From assembly GCA_963756605.1 (NCBI GenBank), contig CAVWOT010000007.1, positions 124,001 through 188,000 on the forward strand: a stretch of DNA of 64,000 nt. Direction: 5' to 3'. The notes under the pieces were generated by a model, which had not been told where the DNA came from, ran no database searches, and was given only the letters and a program-made list of their open reading frames with translations. Numbering within the stretch: the first letter of the stretch is position 1; every line of letters begins with the position of its first letter. This document shows, piece by piece, positions 16,007-25,316 of the stretch. Position numbers and translations under genes: made by a program. Source of the DNA: Bog-159 sp963756605 (GTDB lineage: Bacteria; Acidobacteriota; Terriglobia; Bryobacterales; Bryobacteraceae).

Positions 16007-19000
16007 ATGCGTTCTCTCATTGCTTATTTATACCTGGCTTTAACCTTGACGGTCCTGGCCAGCGCGCAAATCGTGCTCGATCCGAGCCCGGCCCGCGTTT
16101 CCGGACACCCGCCCGTCTCGCCCCCTGAACAACTGCTCATCAGCAATATAAATCCCAATTTCGGCGCAAACGGAGGGATGTACTATCCGGAGGGTGCGGC
16201 CGTCGATACCAGCGGGTCCGCGCCTATTCTGTATGTCGCCGATTACGCTAACAACCGCGTGCTCGGCTGGAAGAATGCTACCAGCTCGACTTTGGCAAAC
16301 CTGCAGGCGCCCGATGTGATTATCGGCCAGCCTAATGCCTACACGACACTTCCTTCGATCAACGGCGGCCTGTCCTTCCCCGCCGCTCTGCTCGCCGATC
16401 CAAGCGGGAACCTGTACGTCGCCGATGTAGGAAACAACCGCGTCTTGCGATATCCGGCCCCGATTACAAGCTCCACCACGCCGGATATCGTGTTGGGGCA
16501 GCCCGACCGATTCACGTCCGTCAAGGCGAACCAAGGCGGCACCCTGTCCGCCACCACGATTTGTCTTTCCGGCGCGTGCCCCGCAGGCTCTGCCTCCGGT
16601 TACTTTACCTCGATGGCTATGGACAGCTCCGGCAATTTATTTTTGGCCGATGCAGGTAACCGGCGCGTGCTGCGATATCCTGCCGCCTCGCTCACCTCAG
16701 GCGCAAGCGATCCGGCCGCGGATCTGGTGATCGGCCAGTCCAGCTTTACGGTGGTGAACTCACCCACAGGTATTACCGACAAAAATACCCTCGCCGTTCC
16801 CGCAGGCCTGGCTTTCGATTCCGCCGGACATCTTTTCGTGACCGACTCGTTCAACCGCCTCATCGTGTACCCATCCCAAGTCTCCAGCGCCCAAGCCGGC
16901 AATGGCATCGCCGCCATTCGCTTCGCCGGCGTCTTGAGCTCGCAGCCTTCCACGGCTACGGCCAGCACGCTCTACAATCCGCAGGGCATTGTCATGATCA
17001 ATAACGGTCCCGCGGTGATGGACTCTGGTGATAACCGGCTGCTTATTTTCGATGCATTCAGCAGCACCGACTGGACCCTCGCCTCCGGGGACACCACTCT
17101 GGCCAGCCCGCCGCCCGTGGCAATCGCCGCGTTGGGGCAGGGAACCAGCCTCACGAACTTTACCAGCGTCACCGCGAATGCCGGCAACCCCCAAGCCTCG
17201 TTCACCAGCAATGGCGCCAATATCGCCACGTTCAACGGCCCTGCCACGGCGGCCGTAACTCCGAATGGGGACCTGTTTGTGGTGGATACGTACAATCAAC
17301 GCGTCCTGGTCTATCCGAACGCCGGACAAGCGGCTGCCGCTACCGAAGTCCTCGGACAGAGCGACTTCCCGTATAACAGTCCCAACAGCATTCATGGCAG
17401 TGAATTCTATTTTGGATCTGCCAGTTCCAATTCGTATGATGCGGGTATCGCCGTGGACTCCAGCGGGAGTACTCCGCACCTCTATGTATCCGACCCGAAC
17501 AACAATCGTATATTGGGATTCGCCGACGCGCGCAAGGTAGGACCGGGCGTGCAGGCGGATCTGGTCATCGGCGAACCGGACCTGATGACGGCCCTGTGTA
17601 ATTTTGGGGGCGTCACGAATCCCGTCACTGAAGCGCTTCCCCGCCAGCCCACGCAATCGAGCCTTTGTCATCCCACCGGACTGGCGGTCGATCCGGCGAG
17701 CGGGGACCTCTACGTGGCCGATTCGTCCAATGGCCGCGTACTGCGATTCCCGGCGCCGTTTGCCCCGGCTAATTCCAGCCTGCAAGCCAATCTGGTGCTG
17801 GGCCAAACCGCGTTCACGGGGATCTCCAACCCGCAAGCCAGCCAATCCATCATGATCTTTCCATACGGCCTGGTTTTCGACCCGCAGCGCGGATTGCTGG
17901 TTTCCGACGAAGCCGCCAATCGCGTGCTGCTGTTTCCCATCAACTCGGGCACCACCAACGGCGAAGCAGCTACCGCCGTTATTGGACAATCGAGTTATTC
18001 GAGCACCAGCAGCACGGTACTGTCGAGTCCGCACCATATCGCCGAGGACTCCATCGCGGAGGTCTATGTGGCCGATTCAGGACACAACCAGATCCTGGTA
18101 TTCGGCTTTCCGACCGGCACATCCGCGCAGACGCCGGTTAACTCTATTACGGGCCTGTCCTATCCGGAAGCAGTCTGGGTGAACCCAAACACAGTAGCCG
18201 GCTATCATGACGACATCTGGGTGGGCGATTCCGGTCTCAGTATCTCCCGCTATCCGGTACTCAATCCTCTGGTCACTAACAATACTCCTTCGCTCTACAT
18301 GGCGGCGGCGGAGGTGGCCGGGCCGTCTCTAAGCTGCAGCCTAAGCCTTTGCGGATACCCGGCCATAGCCATCACGCAGGATAGCAACGGCGCCCTTTAT
18401 GTGGCCGACGCCACAAACCGCGTGGCGATCCATTATCCGGCCCTGGCCGGCCAGAACGGCGCCAGTTTTGTGTGTGCCATGGGTTGCGCCCTGGGCGGTC
18501 TGAACGACCAACCCTTCTATCTCGCACCGGGGGCCTTCGCATCACTCTACCTGTTTAACGGTCTTACATTTGCCTCAAGCGCCACCACTAACTACTCCCT
18601 GCCAGTGCCCACTACGCTGGGCGGTCTCCAGGTGTTAGTCAACAACACGGCTTCGCCCGTCACAAACGTGCTGACCAATCAGATCAACTTTGTGGTTCCC
18701 TTCGAAGCGCCCTCGTCTGGAACGGCTCAGGTGGTGGTGGTGAACTCGTCGACCTCGCAAGTGCTGGGAAGCGGGTCGATGAGCATGAACACCGCCACTC
18801 CGGGATTCTTCACTACCAACCAACAAGGTACCGGACAGATCGCCGCGTTGAACTGCAACCAAACCCCTTGCGAAAATACCCTGAATGGGGCTAAGAACCC
18901 CGTAAGCCAAGGTAAGTACATACAGTTCTTTCTAACCGGGCAGGGGGCTGTGGCGGGCGTACCGCCGGATGGACATCTCCCCTCCGGCACCGTCAACACC

Positions 19001-19249
19001 GCCCCGCCGGTCGTATATATCGGCAGCGCCCCGGCGACGGTGGCATTCTCCGGTCTGGCACCATGCTGCGTCGGCCTCTGGCAGATCAACGTGCAAATAC
19101 CCAGTAGCCTAGACCTGGGAGGGTTCGGTAATTTCGCGGCAGGGGTCTTCCCGGTTCTTATCGATTACAACGGCATAACCAGTAACACGCCGGCGAACAA
19201 CGCCAGCCCTTATGTGGCCACAACTATCGTGGTCAATGCGCCGGAATAG
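16007..19249 (+). CDS. Secreted NHL-repeat protein with Solibacter-type C-terminal domain
   Basis: A 1080-residue exported protein. A signal peptide is seen at residues 1-20 (SLIAYLYLALTLTVLASAQ). Residues about 45-820 carry roughly a dozen NHL beta-propeller blades, each with a variant of LYVADxxNNRVLRYP followed by ADLVIGQ or VLGQ (for example NLYVADVGNNRVLRYPAP and DLYVADSSNGRVLRFPAP). From about residue 840 the sequence (APGAFASLYLFN, then NNTASPVTNVLTNQINFVVP, LTGQGAVAGVPPDG, LWQINVQIPSS) is the C-terminal module described first from Solibacter exoproteins. Such proteins are thought to be surface or extracellular; the ligand is unknown. It converges on the next gene, overlapping its 3' end by 17 bases. 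It is transcribed divergently from mqnA across a 103-base AT-richer gap that should hold both promoters. Confidence 0.9.
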   Translation: MRSLIAYLYLALTLTVLASAQIVLDPSPARVSGHPPVSPPEQLLISNINPNFGANGGMYYPEGAAVDTSGSAPILYVADYANNRVLGWKNATSSTLANLQAPDVIIGQPNAYTTLPSINGGLSFPAALLADPSGNLYVADVGNNRVLRYPAPITSSTTPDIVLGQPDRFTSVKANQGGTLSATTICLSGACPAGSASGYFTSMAMDSSGNLFLADAGNRRVLRYPAASLTSGASDPAADLVIGQSSFTVVNSPTGITDKNTLAVPAGLAFDSAGHLFVTDSFNRLIVYPSQVSSAQAGNGIAAIRFAGVLSSQPSTATASTLYNPQGIVMINNGPAVMDSGDNRLLIFDAFSSTDWTLASGDTTLASPPPVAIAALGQGTSLTNFTSVTANAGNPQASFTSNGANIATFNGPATAAVTPNGDLFVVDTYNQRVLVYPNAGQAAAATEVLGQSDFPYNSPNSIHGSEFYFGSASSNSYDAGIAVDSSGSTPHLYVSDPNNNRILGFADARKVGPGVQADLVIGEPDLMTALCNFGGVTNPVTEALPRQPTQSSLCHPTGLAVDPASGDLYVADSSNGRVLRFPAPFAPANSSLQANLVLGQTAFTGISNPQASQSIMIFPYGLVFDPQRGLLVSDEAANRVLLFPINSGTTNGEAATAVIGQSSYSSTSSTVLSSPHHIAEDSIAEVYVADSGHNQILVFGFPTGTSAQTPVNSITGLSYPEAVWVNPNTVAGYHDDIWVGDSGLSISRYPVLNPLVTNNTPSLYMAAAEVAGPSLSCSLSLCGYPAIAITQDSNGALYVADATNRVAIHYPALAGQNGASFVCAMGCALGGLNDQPFYLAPGAFASLYLFNGLTFASSATTNYSLPVPTTLGGLQVLVNNTASPVTNVLTNQINFVVPFEAPSSGTAQVVVVNSSTSQVLGSGSMSMNTATPGFFTTNQQGTGQIAALNCNQTPCENTLNGAKNPVSQGKYIQFFLTGQGAVAGVPPDGHLPSGTVNTAPPVVYIGSAPATVAFSGLAPCCVGLWQINVQIPSSLDLGGFGNFAAGVFPVLIDYNGITSNTPANNASPYVATTIVVNAPE

Positions 19250-19748
19250 GCGTCGCGGTCAGTTCCAGCTGCATCTGGCCCTTGCTCGCCACATCGTCGG
19301 ATGAGGCGATCACGGTGGGCTTGCCAATGGGCACCAGCACGTTCGAATTCCATTTCGTCTGGCGGATCAGCGGCGGATTCGCCGCGGCAGCCACGTTGCT
19401 GATTTCCGCGGAGATATCGAGGGCCAGATTTCCGTCGATCTCTTTCGCCCCGCTGCCATCGATGTTCACGCCAACCTCGACGTAGGTGAGCCCTGACGCA
19501 CCACCCGTCTGCAGGGGTACCTTATTCCCGCTACGAATCGTGCAGCGATGGTCGCCAGTCGCAATCGTGGTGGTGTAATGGCGGGCGTTGGTTACTTTGC
19601 CGCCGTCCAGTTCCTTCACCACGAAGTCGAGATGAAAGTACTTCGGCGCTTCGCCAGCCGGTTTCGGAGTCTCGCCTTGCGCCACGCAGATACCCGCTGT
19701 TAGTAAGATCGCCCCGCAAGCAATTACAATCTGGTTCTTATTTCGCAT
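19233..19748 (-). CDS. Exported protein of unknown function
   Basis: 171 residues with a clear signal peptide (NQIVIACGAILLTAGICVAQ). The mature part starts GETPKPAGEAPKYFHLDFV and has alternating beta-strand character (VVKELDGGKVTNARHYTTTI, then GLTYVEVGVNIDGSG). I do not recognise a named family. It is the third gene of the sigma/anti-sigma group, starting 11 bases before the upstream gene ends, so it is probably co-expressed and may be the target or cargo of that regulon (inference). Confidence 0.75.
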   Translation of the reverse strand: MRNKNQIVIACGAILLTAGICVAQGETPKPAGEAPKYFHLDFVVKELDGGKVTNARHYTTTIATGDHRCTIRSGNKVPLQTGGASGLTYVEVGVNIDGSGAKEIDGNLALDISAEISNVAAAANPPLIRQTKWNSNVLVPIGKPTVIASSDDVASKGQMQLELTATPIPAH

Positions 19749-20280
19749 CGTCGCTCCTTAATGGTTCTATCTTGATTGCTTCCACCTCGATTGGTTCATC
19801 ACTGCGCCGCTGTAAGTCGAGTAACGCATCCCGCGCCGGCGCACGCTCCACCAATGTCAGCCAAGCGCGCTCCTCTTCCGAGAGCGGCGCTGGCGCCGGG
19901 AATTCGCGCAGCTTCGGCAATCGAACTGGCTTGTCGGCGTGCCGGGCCTGCTGTTTGAAACCTGCCACGACGGCGGTTTTTTGCACAGCCAAGGGAACTG
20001 GCCGCCGAGCCGGCGCCGCCACCCGCGCGTGCGGAACCGGCCGGGCCCACCAGAAGACGGCTGTCATCAGGCACGCGGCGGCGGCTGCCCCCAAAGACAG
20101 CGCCCCTCGCCGGAAGTCGAACCGCGGCGCCACGCCTTCCGCACGAACGCGATACATCACGCGCCGGGCCAGCCCGTCCCGCGGTTCGGCGCTGGAATAG
20201 TGCGCCAGCGCCTGGTCCATGGCCCAATCAAGGGCCCGATCAAGGGCACGGTCGAGCGCGTCCGTCTCATCGTTTCTCAT
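19738..20280 (-). CDS. Single-pass membrane protein, probable anti-sigma partner
   Basis: Starts MRNDETDALDRALDRALDWA, a charged N-terminal cytoplasmic part with short helical repeats, then one membrane helix about residues 70-87 (LSLGAAAAACLMTAVFWWA) and a Pro/Arg-rich exterior part. No zinc-finger anti-sigma signature (HxxxCxxC) is present. The assignment rests on position: the gene overlaps the 3' end of the ECF sigma gene by 14 bases, the usual arrangement for a sigma/anti-sigma pair. The ATG at 20280 is preferred because GGGATGG sits 6 bases upstream; an ATG at 20289 is possible. Confidence 0.65.
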   Translation of the reverse strand: MRNDETDALDRALDRALDWAMDQALAHYSSAEPRDGLARRVMYRVRAEGVAPRFDFRRGALSLGAAAAACLMTAVFWWARPVPHARVAAPARRPVPLAVQKTAVVAGFKQQARHADKPVRLPKLREFPAPAPLSEEERAWLTLVERAPARDALLDLQRRSDEPIEVEAIKIEPLRSDDAK

Positions 20281-20815
20281 AACGGCCATCCCGCAAACCT
20301 GCCAGTTTTTGCTTCAGGACCTGGCGTGCGCGCATGATGCGCGTGCGCACGGTGCCCTCGGCAATGCCCATTACCTGCGCGATCTCGCGCGAGCTCATCT
20401 CTTCGACTGTGGATAGCGCGAGCGGCTGCCGCAGTTCTGGCGGCAACGCATCCACCAGGCGACCGACGGCCGCATTCCAATCCGCCGTGACGATGGCGTG
20501 CTCCGGATTCGCGCCGATGGCCGGTTCCCCCGCGCCGGGGATTCCGGGACCCGCCCGGCGGCGCTTCAGTTTGTCCAGCGCCATCCGCCATGCTACACGC
20601 GCCAGAAATGCGCGCTCGTTTTCGAGCGCCTCCCAGGCGCCGCCGCGATATAGTTTCAGAAACGTTTCCTGCACCACGTCCTCGGCATCATACGAGTTGC
20701 GCAGCAGCGCGTACGCCACCCGAAACACGAAGCGTGACTGGAGTTCCACCAGCCTGGCGAAGCGGGCGTCACGCGCGGCGCGCTCCCCAGTTTCCAGCAG
20801 TGCAACGTCAATCAT
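20267..20815 (-). CDS. ECF-type RNA polymerase sigma factor
   Basis: 182 residues. Region 2 is LQSRFVFRVAYALLRNSYDA followed by EDVVQETFLKLYRG and AFLARVAWRMALDKLKRRR. Region 4 is ALPPELRQPLALSTVEEMSS, then REIAQVMGIAEGTVRTRIMR. A Pro/Gly-rich linker lies between. It should direct transcription of its own operon with the overlapping membrane partner and the exported protein downstream. Target promoters cannot be deduced from one window. Confidence 0.93.
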   Translation of the reverse strand: MIDVALLETGERAARDARFARLVELQSRFVFRVAYALLRNSYDAEDVVQETFLKLYRGGAWEALENERAFLARVAWRMALDKLKRRRAGPGIPGAGEPAIGANPEHAIVTADWNAAVGRLVDALPPELRQPLALSTVEEMSSREIAQVMGIAEGTVRTRIMRARQVLKQKLAGLRDGRYEKR

Positions 20816-21453
20816 GCAGCGCGCTCACCAGCTAAGACTGCCGCGGTAATGAAACCGTTCAGGTTTATTTGGAGGCAGGTTCTTGCTGAAACTAAATAAC
20901 TTGTCGGGTTCGAATGGTAATTCGGTATCCAGATTTCAAGGGACTCGGGCAGTCACGGGTGCGCCCACCCTGGCGTAAGCGTGGCCTAAGCGTAGCATGC
21001 CCGCCACGCGATTTGGGTTGAGGGATCGACTTTGGACGTTCATTTTCAGCGGCGGCGTGAGGCGTGAGAACGTGTGATCCGGGAACCGGAACCGGCCGGC
21101 GAAGGCGGGTCTGGAGCCCAATAGGCGCTAACTAGCCAAGGGCTGCACCCTTGATATCCCTGCGGGATATGGAAGACAGGAGCCAGGAGTCAGAATGACC
21201 GGCATCGTGCTGAATTCACGGGACCTCTAAGCACAACGAGAACAAAATTCTCGTTGCGCGCCGCATAAGGCTCTACGCTTCTTCGCGGACTGGGCCGCGA
21301 AAAAGTGGCCCTTGCGCGCCAACAGAATTGGGGAGTCGAGGAAGCCAGCAGCCAGAGATTGTATCCGGCGCACTTTGATACGTGGCCTGCCAGGCGCGCA
21401 AAGCCAGAATCAGCTTTGCAAAGGAAGGTAATTGCTTTACGCATATCTATACG
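20816..21453. other. intergenic debris with one perfect hairpin
   Basis: No gene seen. At 21234-21256 a perfect stem CAACGAGAA/TTCTCGTTG closes a five-base loop; it has no T-tract on either side, so it is not a standard terminator. The remainder has no recognisable protein frame. Confidence 0.5.
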
Positions 21454-21547
21454 GAATGAGCCTGAAACGGATTCCCGTTTCCAATGGTCAATGAGCCTGA
21501 AATGCGGCCGTTCACGACGGCGCTCTGTAAAGTTTGCTCCTTTCTGT
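21454..21547 (-). repeat. Solo IS-end-like repeat, copy B
   Basis: Inverted near-identical copy of 14967-15064, again with two TTTCAGGCTCATT sub-repeats about 35 bases apart. It lies about 230 bases from a relic of the same transposase that precedes copy A, so the two debris zones share two components. Confidence 0.75.
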
Positions 21548-21779
21548 TGAACGCCTTGGCCGGCAGTCCCAATGAACAGCTCTCGGATATACGGGTCTCC
21601 TTCCTTGGAATATAGTTCGTGGGCCACCGTCTCAGGGCCGACCAGCGCGAGGCTGGGCTGCGCCATGGAGCTGCGCGGTTTTGGTTTTTCTTCTCATAGG
21701 AGGTTTTGTTTTTTGCTCCGGGCCGCGAATCTCGGCGGCGCCGCAGGACCGACCAACGGGAGGCGGCCATAATGCGGAT

Positions 21780-22020
21780 CATCGCGGCATGCTCCGGCAT
21801 CTGGCCAATAGTTCCAGCTTGGCCTTTTGCATGTGCAGGCCGCCCCGGTGTCGCTGCGCTGTTTGGACTGCCGTGCCAGTAGATCTACCGGAATGCCAGG
21901 CTTCAAATACTGCGCCCACTTTTTTAGCGAAATCAACTTCTCGTAAAAAGTGCGGTAGTCGTTGGCCCGGTAGTGGCGCTGGTGCTGTCCCCGCCGGTCG
22001 GTGACCACGGTGGCAAATCC
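21780..22020 (-). pseudogene. C-terminal relic of integrase-type transposase, second copy
   Basis: Minus strand reads CGFATVVTDRRGQHQRHYRA, then NDYRTFYEKLISLKKWAQYL, KPGIPVDLLARQSKQRSDT and a frameshifted MQKAKLELLA-like end. It is nearly identical to 13178-13457. The catalytic part is absent. At about 22020 it is fused to an unrelated open frame running the other way. Confidence 0.85.
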
Positions 22021-22021
22021 G

Positions 22022-22215
22022 CAACGGGAGTGAACGTTTTCTGGCAAGTGACCGGCATCCGCCAGGACGCCTGGGCCAACGCCCATCGCATCCAGGTGGA
22101 AGTAGACAAGGCGCAGCCCGACCAGGGTCGCTACATCCATCCAGAGCTATTCGGGCACGAGGGTGAACCGAGCATCGCGCAAATGCATCATCGCCGGCCG
22201 CCTGCAGCGAAATAA
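22022..22215 (+). pseudogene. C-terminal fragment of a large protein (WQVTGIRQDAWAN tail)
   Basis: Plus strand reads VNVFWQVTGIRQDAWANAHR, then IQVEVDKAQPDQGRYIHPEL and FGHEGEPSIAQMHHRRP before a stop. From memory this WQVTGIRQDAWA motif occurs at the very C-terminus of large tail-fibre-like or collagen-like proteins in acidobacteria and others. Only about 60 codons remain and the upstream junction is the transposase relic. Confidence 0.55.
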
Positions 22216-22446
22216 TGGCCACTGCTTGAAGGATCGGAGAGACTTGGGTAGGGAGTCTTCGTAAACTCGAAGGACGTTCGCAAAGGTGGTGGATTCGGAG
22301 AACTAATCCACCCCCGCTAGCGTAAACAAGATGGGGGCACGGCTCCTAAGCCGGTGGTTTGCCTGGCGAATCGGCAGGCCTTCCCGAACGCTCTTCCGAG
22401 CCTCTTTGCAAGCATCGTCTTGCCTTCCGCGTCCGGCGTCCGTGCT
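22216..22446. other. no recognisable feature
   Basis: No open frame with family character on either strand. It separates the transposase/exoprotein relics from a dehydrogenase relic. Confidence 0.4.
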
Positions 22447-22647
22447 TCAGAGATCGGCCAGGGTTAGGGGGCGACGAGCCCTACCATCAATGTCTGTAAA
22501 GCCGTACTCCACCGCAACGCTAGCAGCCACCAGCACGCGTCCGGTGTGCCGCATCACATCAGGATCTACAGCCCAGCGCCGCCACGTCACGTCCAATGAA
22601 CTCGCCAAGGTACCCACATCCAGATGTTCGGTAGAGTTTGGACTCAT
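22447..22647 (-). pseudogene. C-terminal fragment of a short-chain dehydrogenase
   Basis: Minus strand reads LASSLDVTWRRWAVDPDVMR, then HTGRVLVAASVAVEYGFTDI and DGRARRPLTLADL before the stop. This is the C-terminal tail seen in short-chain dehydrogenase/reductases that end in DIDGxxPRPLTLADL. The Rossmann nucleotide-binding part and the YxxxK active site are missing. Confidence 0.6.
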
Positions 22648-22836
22648 GCTGTGAGCCAGTCTAACACTGGCCGCTGTCGTTCGCCACCGCCGCGTTCGGG
22701 TGGGGAGCCGCCGGCGTCCTCCTTACAACGGGCTGGCCCAGCGCCGTTTTGCCTGCCGATATCACGGGATAATGCCCGTGGGGCGTGCTCTTCCTGGTCG
22801 TGCACTTCGTCGGCTGTTGTGCGGAGTGCCGAGGCT

Positions 22837-24294
22837 ATGCAGACTACGCCCTACAATAGCCACGACAGGTGTACACTGATCGCAGTGCACTGGTTTCCCT
22901 GTCTATTTATTCCACTCGCTCTTGCAGCGGCCGATTGGCCGCAGTTTCGTGGACCGAACGGCTCCGGCGTCTCTCCCTCCAAGGGCCTACCAGAGCACTT
23001 CGGCCCGCAAAAGAATCTTCTCTGGAGGACAGCGTTACCGCAGGGACACTCCTCACCGGTCTTCACCAGGGACCGCGTCTTTGTCACCGCATTCGAGGGT
23101 AAGAGTCTGCTCACGATCTGTCTCGACCGCGATAGCGGCAAGGTACTGTGGCGGCGGGAAGCACCGCGCGAACGCGTAGAGAGCTTCCAGCCGACCAACG
23201 GACCAGCGTCCCCCTCTCCTGTTACCGACGGAGCCAATGTTTACGTGTTCTTTGGCGATTTCGGGCTGTTGTCCTACGGGCCGGATGGCAACGAGCGCTG
23301 GCGTTTGCCGCTCGGTCCTTTCAACAATCCAAACGGCCACGGCACCTCGCCAATTCTCGCGGATGCAAAGCTGGTGCTCATCTGCGATCAGGACACTGGG
23401 TCGTACGTGATTGCCGTTGATCCCACGGATGGCCGGGTGCTCTGGAAGACGATGCGGCCGGAATACACGCGTGGTTACGCCACGCCCGCGGTCTACCGCC
23501 CGAAACGCGGGCCGACGGAGGTGATCGTCCCCGGCTCGTTTGAGGTGGCTTCGTACATCCTCGACACCGGCGAGAAACTCTGGTGGGTGCGCGGCTTGCC
23601 ATGGCAACAAAAGACCGTGCCGCTCATTGACGGCGACCACATTTTTGTGAACGGTTGGGAATCCGATGGCGATCGGCCCCGACGCATCGATATCCCGGAG
23701 TTTGCCCAGATTCTGGCGAGATATGACAAGAACCACGATGGCAAGCTGTCGCGCGACGAGACGCGTGCGGACCATGACGATGAGTGGTTTGACGACAACG
23801 ATCTGGACCACGACGGCTACATCGACGCGAGCGAGTGGCAGCTATACCGGGCGCGGACTGCCTCGGAGAACTGTCTGGTCGCGATTCGCGCCGGCGGCCA
23901 CGGGGATGTTACGGCGACTCACGTGCTCTGGAGGTACCGCAAGGCCTTGCCGAATACATCGTCGCCGCTGCTATATGAAGGCGTGATCTATCTAGTGCGC
24001 GATGGAGTTTTTACGAGCTTGAACCCGGAGAATGGCGAGGTGTACAAGCAGGCGCGTCTGAATGGGGCACTCGGGCGTTATTGGTCTTCGCCGGTGGCCG
24101 CCGACGGCAAGATCCTTGTGGCAAGCGAAGACGGGAAGGTCGTTGTGCTGCTTGCAGCCCCGCAATGGGAGATCCTCGCCGTGAACAACCTCGACGAGGA
24201 CATCTTTGCCACGCCCGCGATTCTCGATGGACGGATCTACGTCCGCACCCACGATGCACTCTACTGTTTCGCAAAGAGGCGCGATCATCAATGA
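22837..24294 (+). CDS. Secreted PQQ-type beta-propeller protein with EF-hand insert
   Basis: 485 residues from the ATG at 22837; upstream in-frame codons have no family character. A signal sequence (VHWFPCLFIPLALAAA) is followed by DWPQFRGPNGSGVSPSKGLP, the classic opening of PQQ-like outer-membrane-lipoprotein-type propellers, and blades with GKVLWRREAP, GSYVIAVDPTDGRVLWKTM, ILDTGEKLWWVRG, TSLNPENGEVYKQAR and IYVRTHDALYCF. Between blades lies an EF-hand pair: ARYDKNHDGKLSRDET and DDNDLDHDGYIDASEW, with Asp/Asn calcium ligands in the right spacing. The conserved residues for PQQ binding by true dehydrogenases are not evident, so a structural or calcium-dependent extracellular role is more likely than enzymatic PQQ chemistry. 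Confidence 0.85.
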   Translation: MQTTPYNSHDRCTLIAVHWFPCLFIPLALAAADWPQFRGPNGSGVSPSKGLPEHFGPQKNLLWRTALPQGHSSPVFTRDRVFVTAFEGKSLLTICLDRDSGKVLWRREAPRERVESFQPTNGPASPSPVTDGANVYVFFGDFGLLSYGPDGNERWRLPLGPFNNPNGHGTSPILADAKLVLICDQDTGSYVIAVDPTDGRVLWKTMRPEYTRGYATPAVYRPKRGPTEVIVPGSFEVASYILDTGEKLWWVRGLPWQQKTVPLIDGDHIFVNGWESDGDRPRRIDIPEFAQILARYDKNHDGKLSRDETRADHDDEWFDDNDLDHDGYIDASEWQLYRARTASENCLVAIRAGGHGDVTATHVLWRYRKALPNTSSPLLYEGVIYLVRDGVFTSLNPENGEVYKQARLNGALGRYWSSPVAADGKILVASEDGKVVVLLAAPQWEILAVNNLDEDIFATPAILDGRIYVRTHDALYCFAKRRDHQ

Positions 24295-24460
24295 AGCTCG
24301 GACCGCTACCGATACTCACGATGAGGCCGTCCCGAATGTTTCGTTCTGCGCGCCGGCGGGCGCTGGACCACCAGGGACAAAATAGCATGTCGGGATTTTC
24401 TGCGAAGGGTTCGTTTTTCCCGCGATCAGCCTTGTCATGATGAGTGCAGGGAGCCGCCCG

Positions 24461-24707
24461 TGACGCTTACGATAGACCTTCCGGACGCAGAGGTAACGGC
24501 GCCGCCAAGGCGCGCGCACGAGGCGTGTCCGCTGAAGAGTACGCCCGACAAGTGCTCGAGCACGATCTTGCGCCGGACTGGCTCCGGCGGTCATGGGAGA
24601 GCGCGGCCCAAATCGGGTTGAATCGGCTTCCGATGGATGAGATCGACGCCGAGATAGCCGCGGCGCGGAAAGCGCGGCGCGAGCGCCCTCTCAACCCAGA
24701 CTCATGA
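24461..24707 (+). pseudogene. Frameshifted antitoxin of a PIN toxin-antitoxin pair
   Basis: GTG at 24461 starts VTLTIDLPDAEVTA; after about 14 codons the family sequence continues in another frame as AAKARARGVSAEEYARQVLE, then HDLAPDWLRRSWESAAQIG and IDAEIAAARKARRERPLNP. A one-base indel near 24505 therefore splits it. It ends overlapping the PIN gene by 4 bases (ATGA), as is usual for such pairs. Confidence 0.75.
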
Positions 24708-24835
24708 TCCGAGTCGTCCTCGACACGAACGTTATTGTCTCAGCGTTGTTTGCAACCCCTCGGCCCGCCTGCAGCGGTATTCTTGCTTGTGGCGGCGGCG
24801 CGGTTCAACTGTGCATCAGCGAAACTCCTTATTCC
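24704..24835 (+). pseudogene. Truncated PIN-domain toxin
   Basis: MIRVVLDTNVIVSALFATPR and later AVQLCISE are the N-terminal third of a PIN ribonuclease toxin, with the first catalytic Asp in LDTN. Family character ends near 24830, where the sequence becomes antisense to an extracellular-repeat gene. The other catalytic acids are lost, so it cannot be an active nuclease. Confidence 0.75.
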
Positions 24836-25177
24836 ATAGAAGTCCCCGTTGGCCGCCCGGATCAAGCCGCCGCTCGGTTGACTGCCGTCGGTGCATCCGC
24901 TTTGCGAGCAGAAGGTGTAAAGCGTCGTAAATGCGCCACCCGGTGTGATTTTGAAGAGGGTGCCAAATCCAGTTCCGCCGATTAAAGTTGTCCCGTAGAG
25001 GCTTCCATCGGCGGCCTGGAGCAACGGCGCGTTTGGGGCAGCGCCGTATATCAAGTCGTACAGCGAGGTGAAAGTCTGCGCTGGCAGGGACACGACCGCC
25101 GCCGCGCCCAGCGCCACAACCACGTACGCTCTCTTCGCAGCCCGCCAAAATCCTCCAATCATAGATCTCAACTTCAC
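24836..25177 (-). pseudogene. N-terminal part of a HAF-type extracellular repeat protein
   Basis: Signal peptide (YVVVALGAAAVVSLPAQ), then TFTSLYDLIYGAAPNAPLLQ, ADGSLYGTTLIGGTGFGTLF, KITPGGAFTTLYTFCSQSGC and GGLIRAANGDFYG. These are tandem units of the extracellular repeat class (GTxFKITPxGxxTTLYxF). Intact members have ten or more units; here only two to three remain before the frame runs into the PIN toxin gene. The open frame continues to a chance stop at 24740. Confidence 0.75.
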
Positions 25178-25316
25178 CTCCCTTCCATTGGGCGCCCCGT
25201 CAGCCTACCACAGACCGTACTTTTTTATACATAAATAATAATTATATGGACCGCTAATATTATAAATTTGCTAAATCCACTAGCACCCGCCATAATGACC
25301 CAATACGGCGGTTTCT
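25178..25316 (+). promoter_or_regulatory. AT-rich upstream region of the leu operon
   Basis: Bases 25218-25270 are very AT-rich against a GC-rich background (TTTTTTATACATAAATAATA, then AATATTATAAATTTG). This is the likely promoter region for leuABCD on the plus strand and perhaps for the truncated gene on the minus strand. I see no leader peptide rich in Leu codons and no T-box, so no attenuation mechanism can be claimed. Confidence 0.4.

Noticed and set aside
16760..18037. 425-codon minus-strand frame opposite the NHL protein
   Set aside because: Its apparent internal repetition only mirrors the NHL blades on the other strand.
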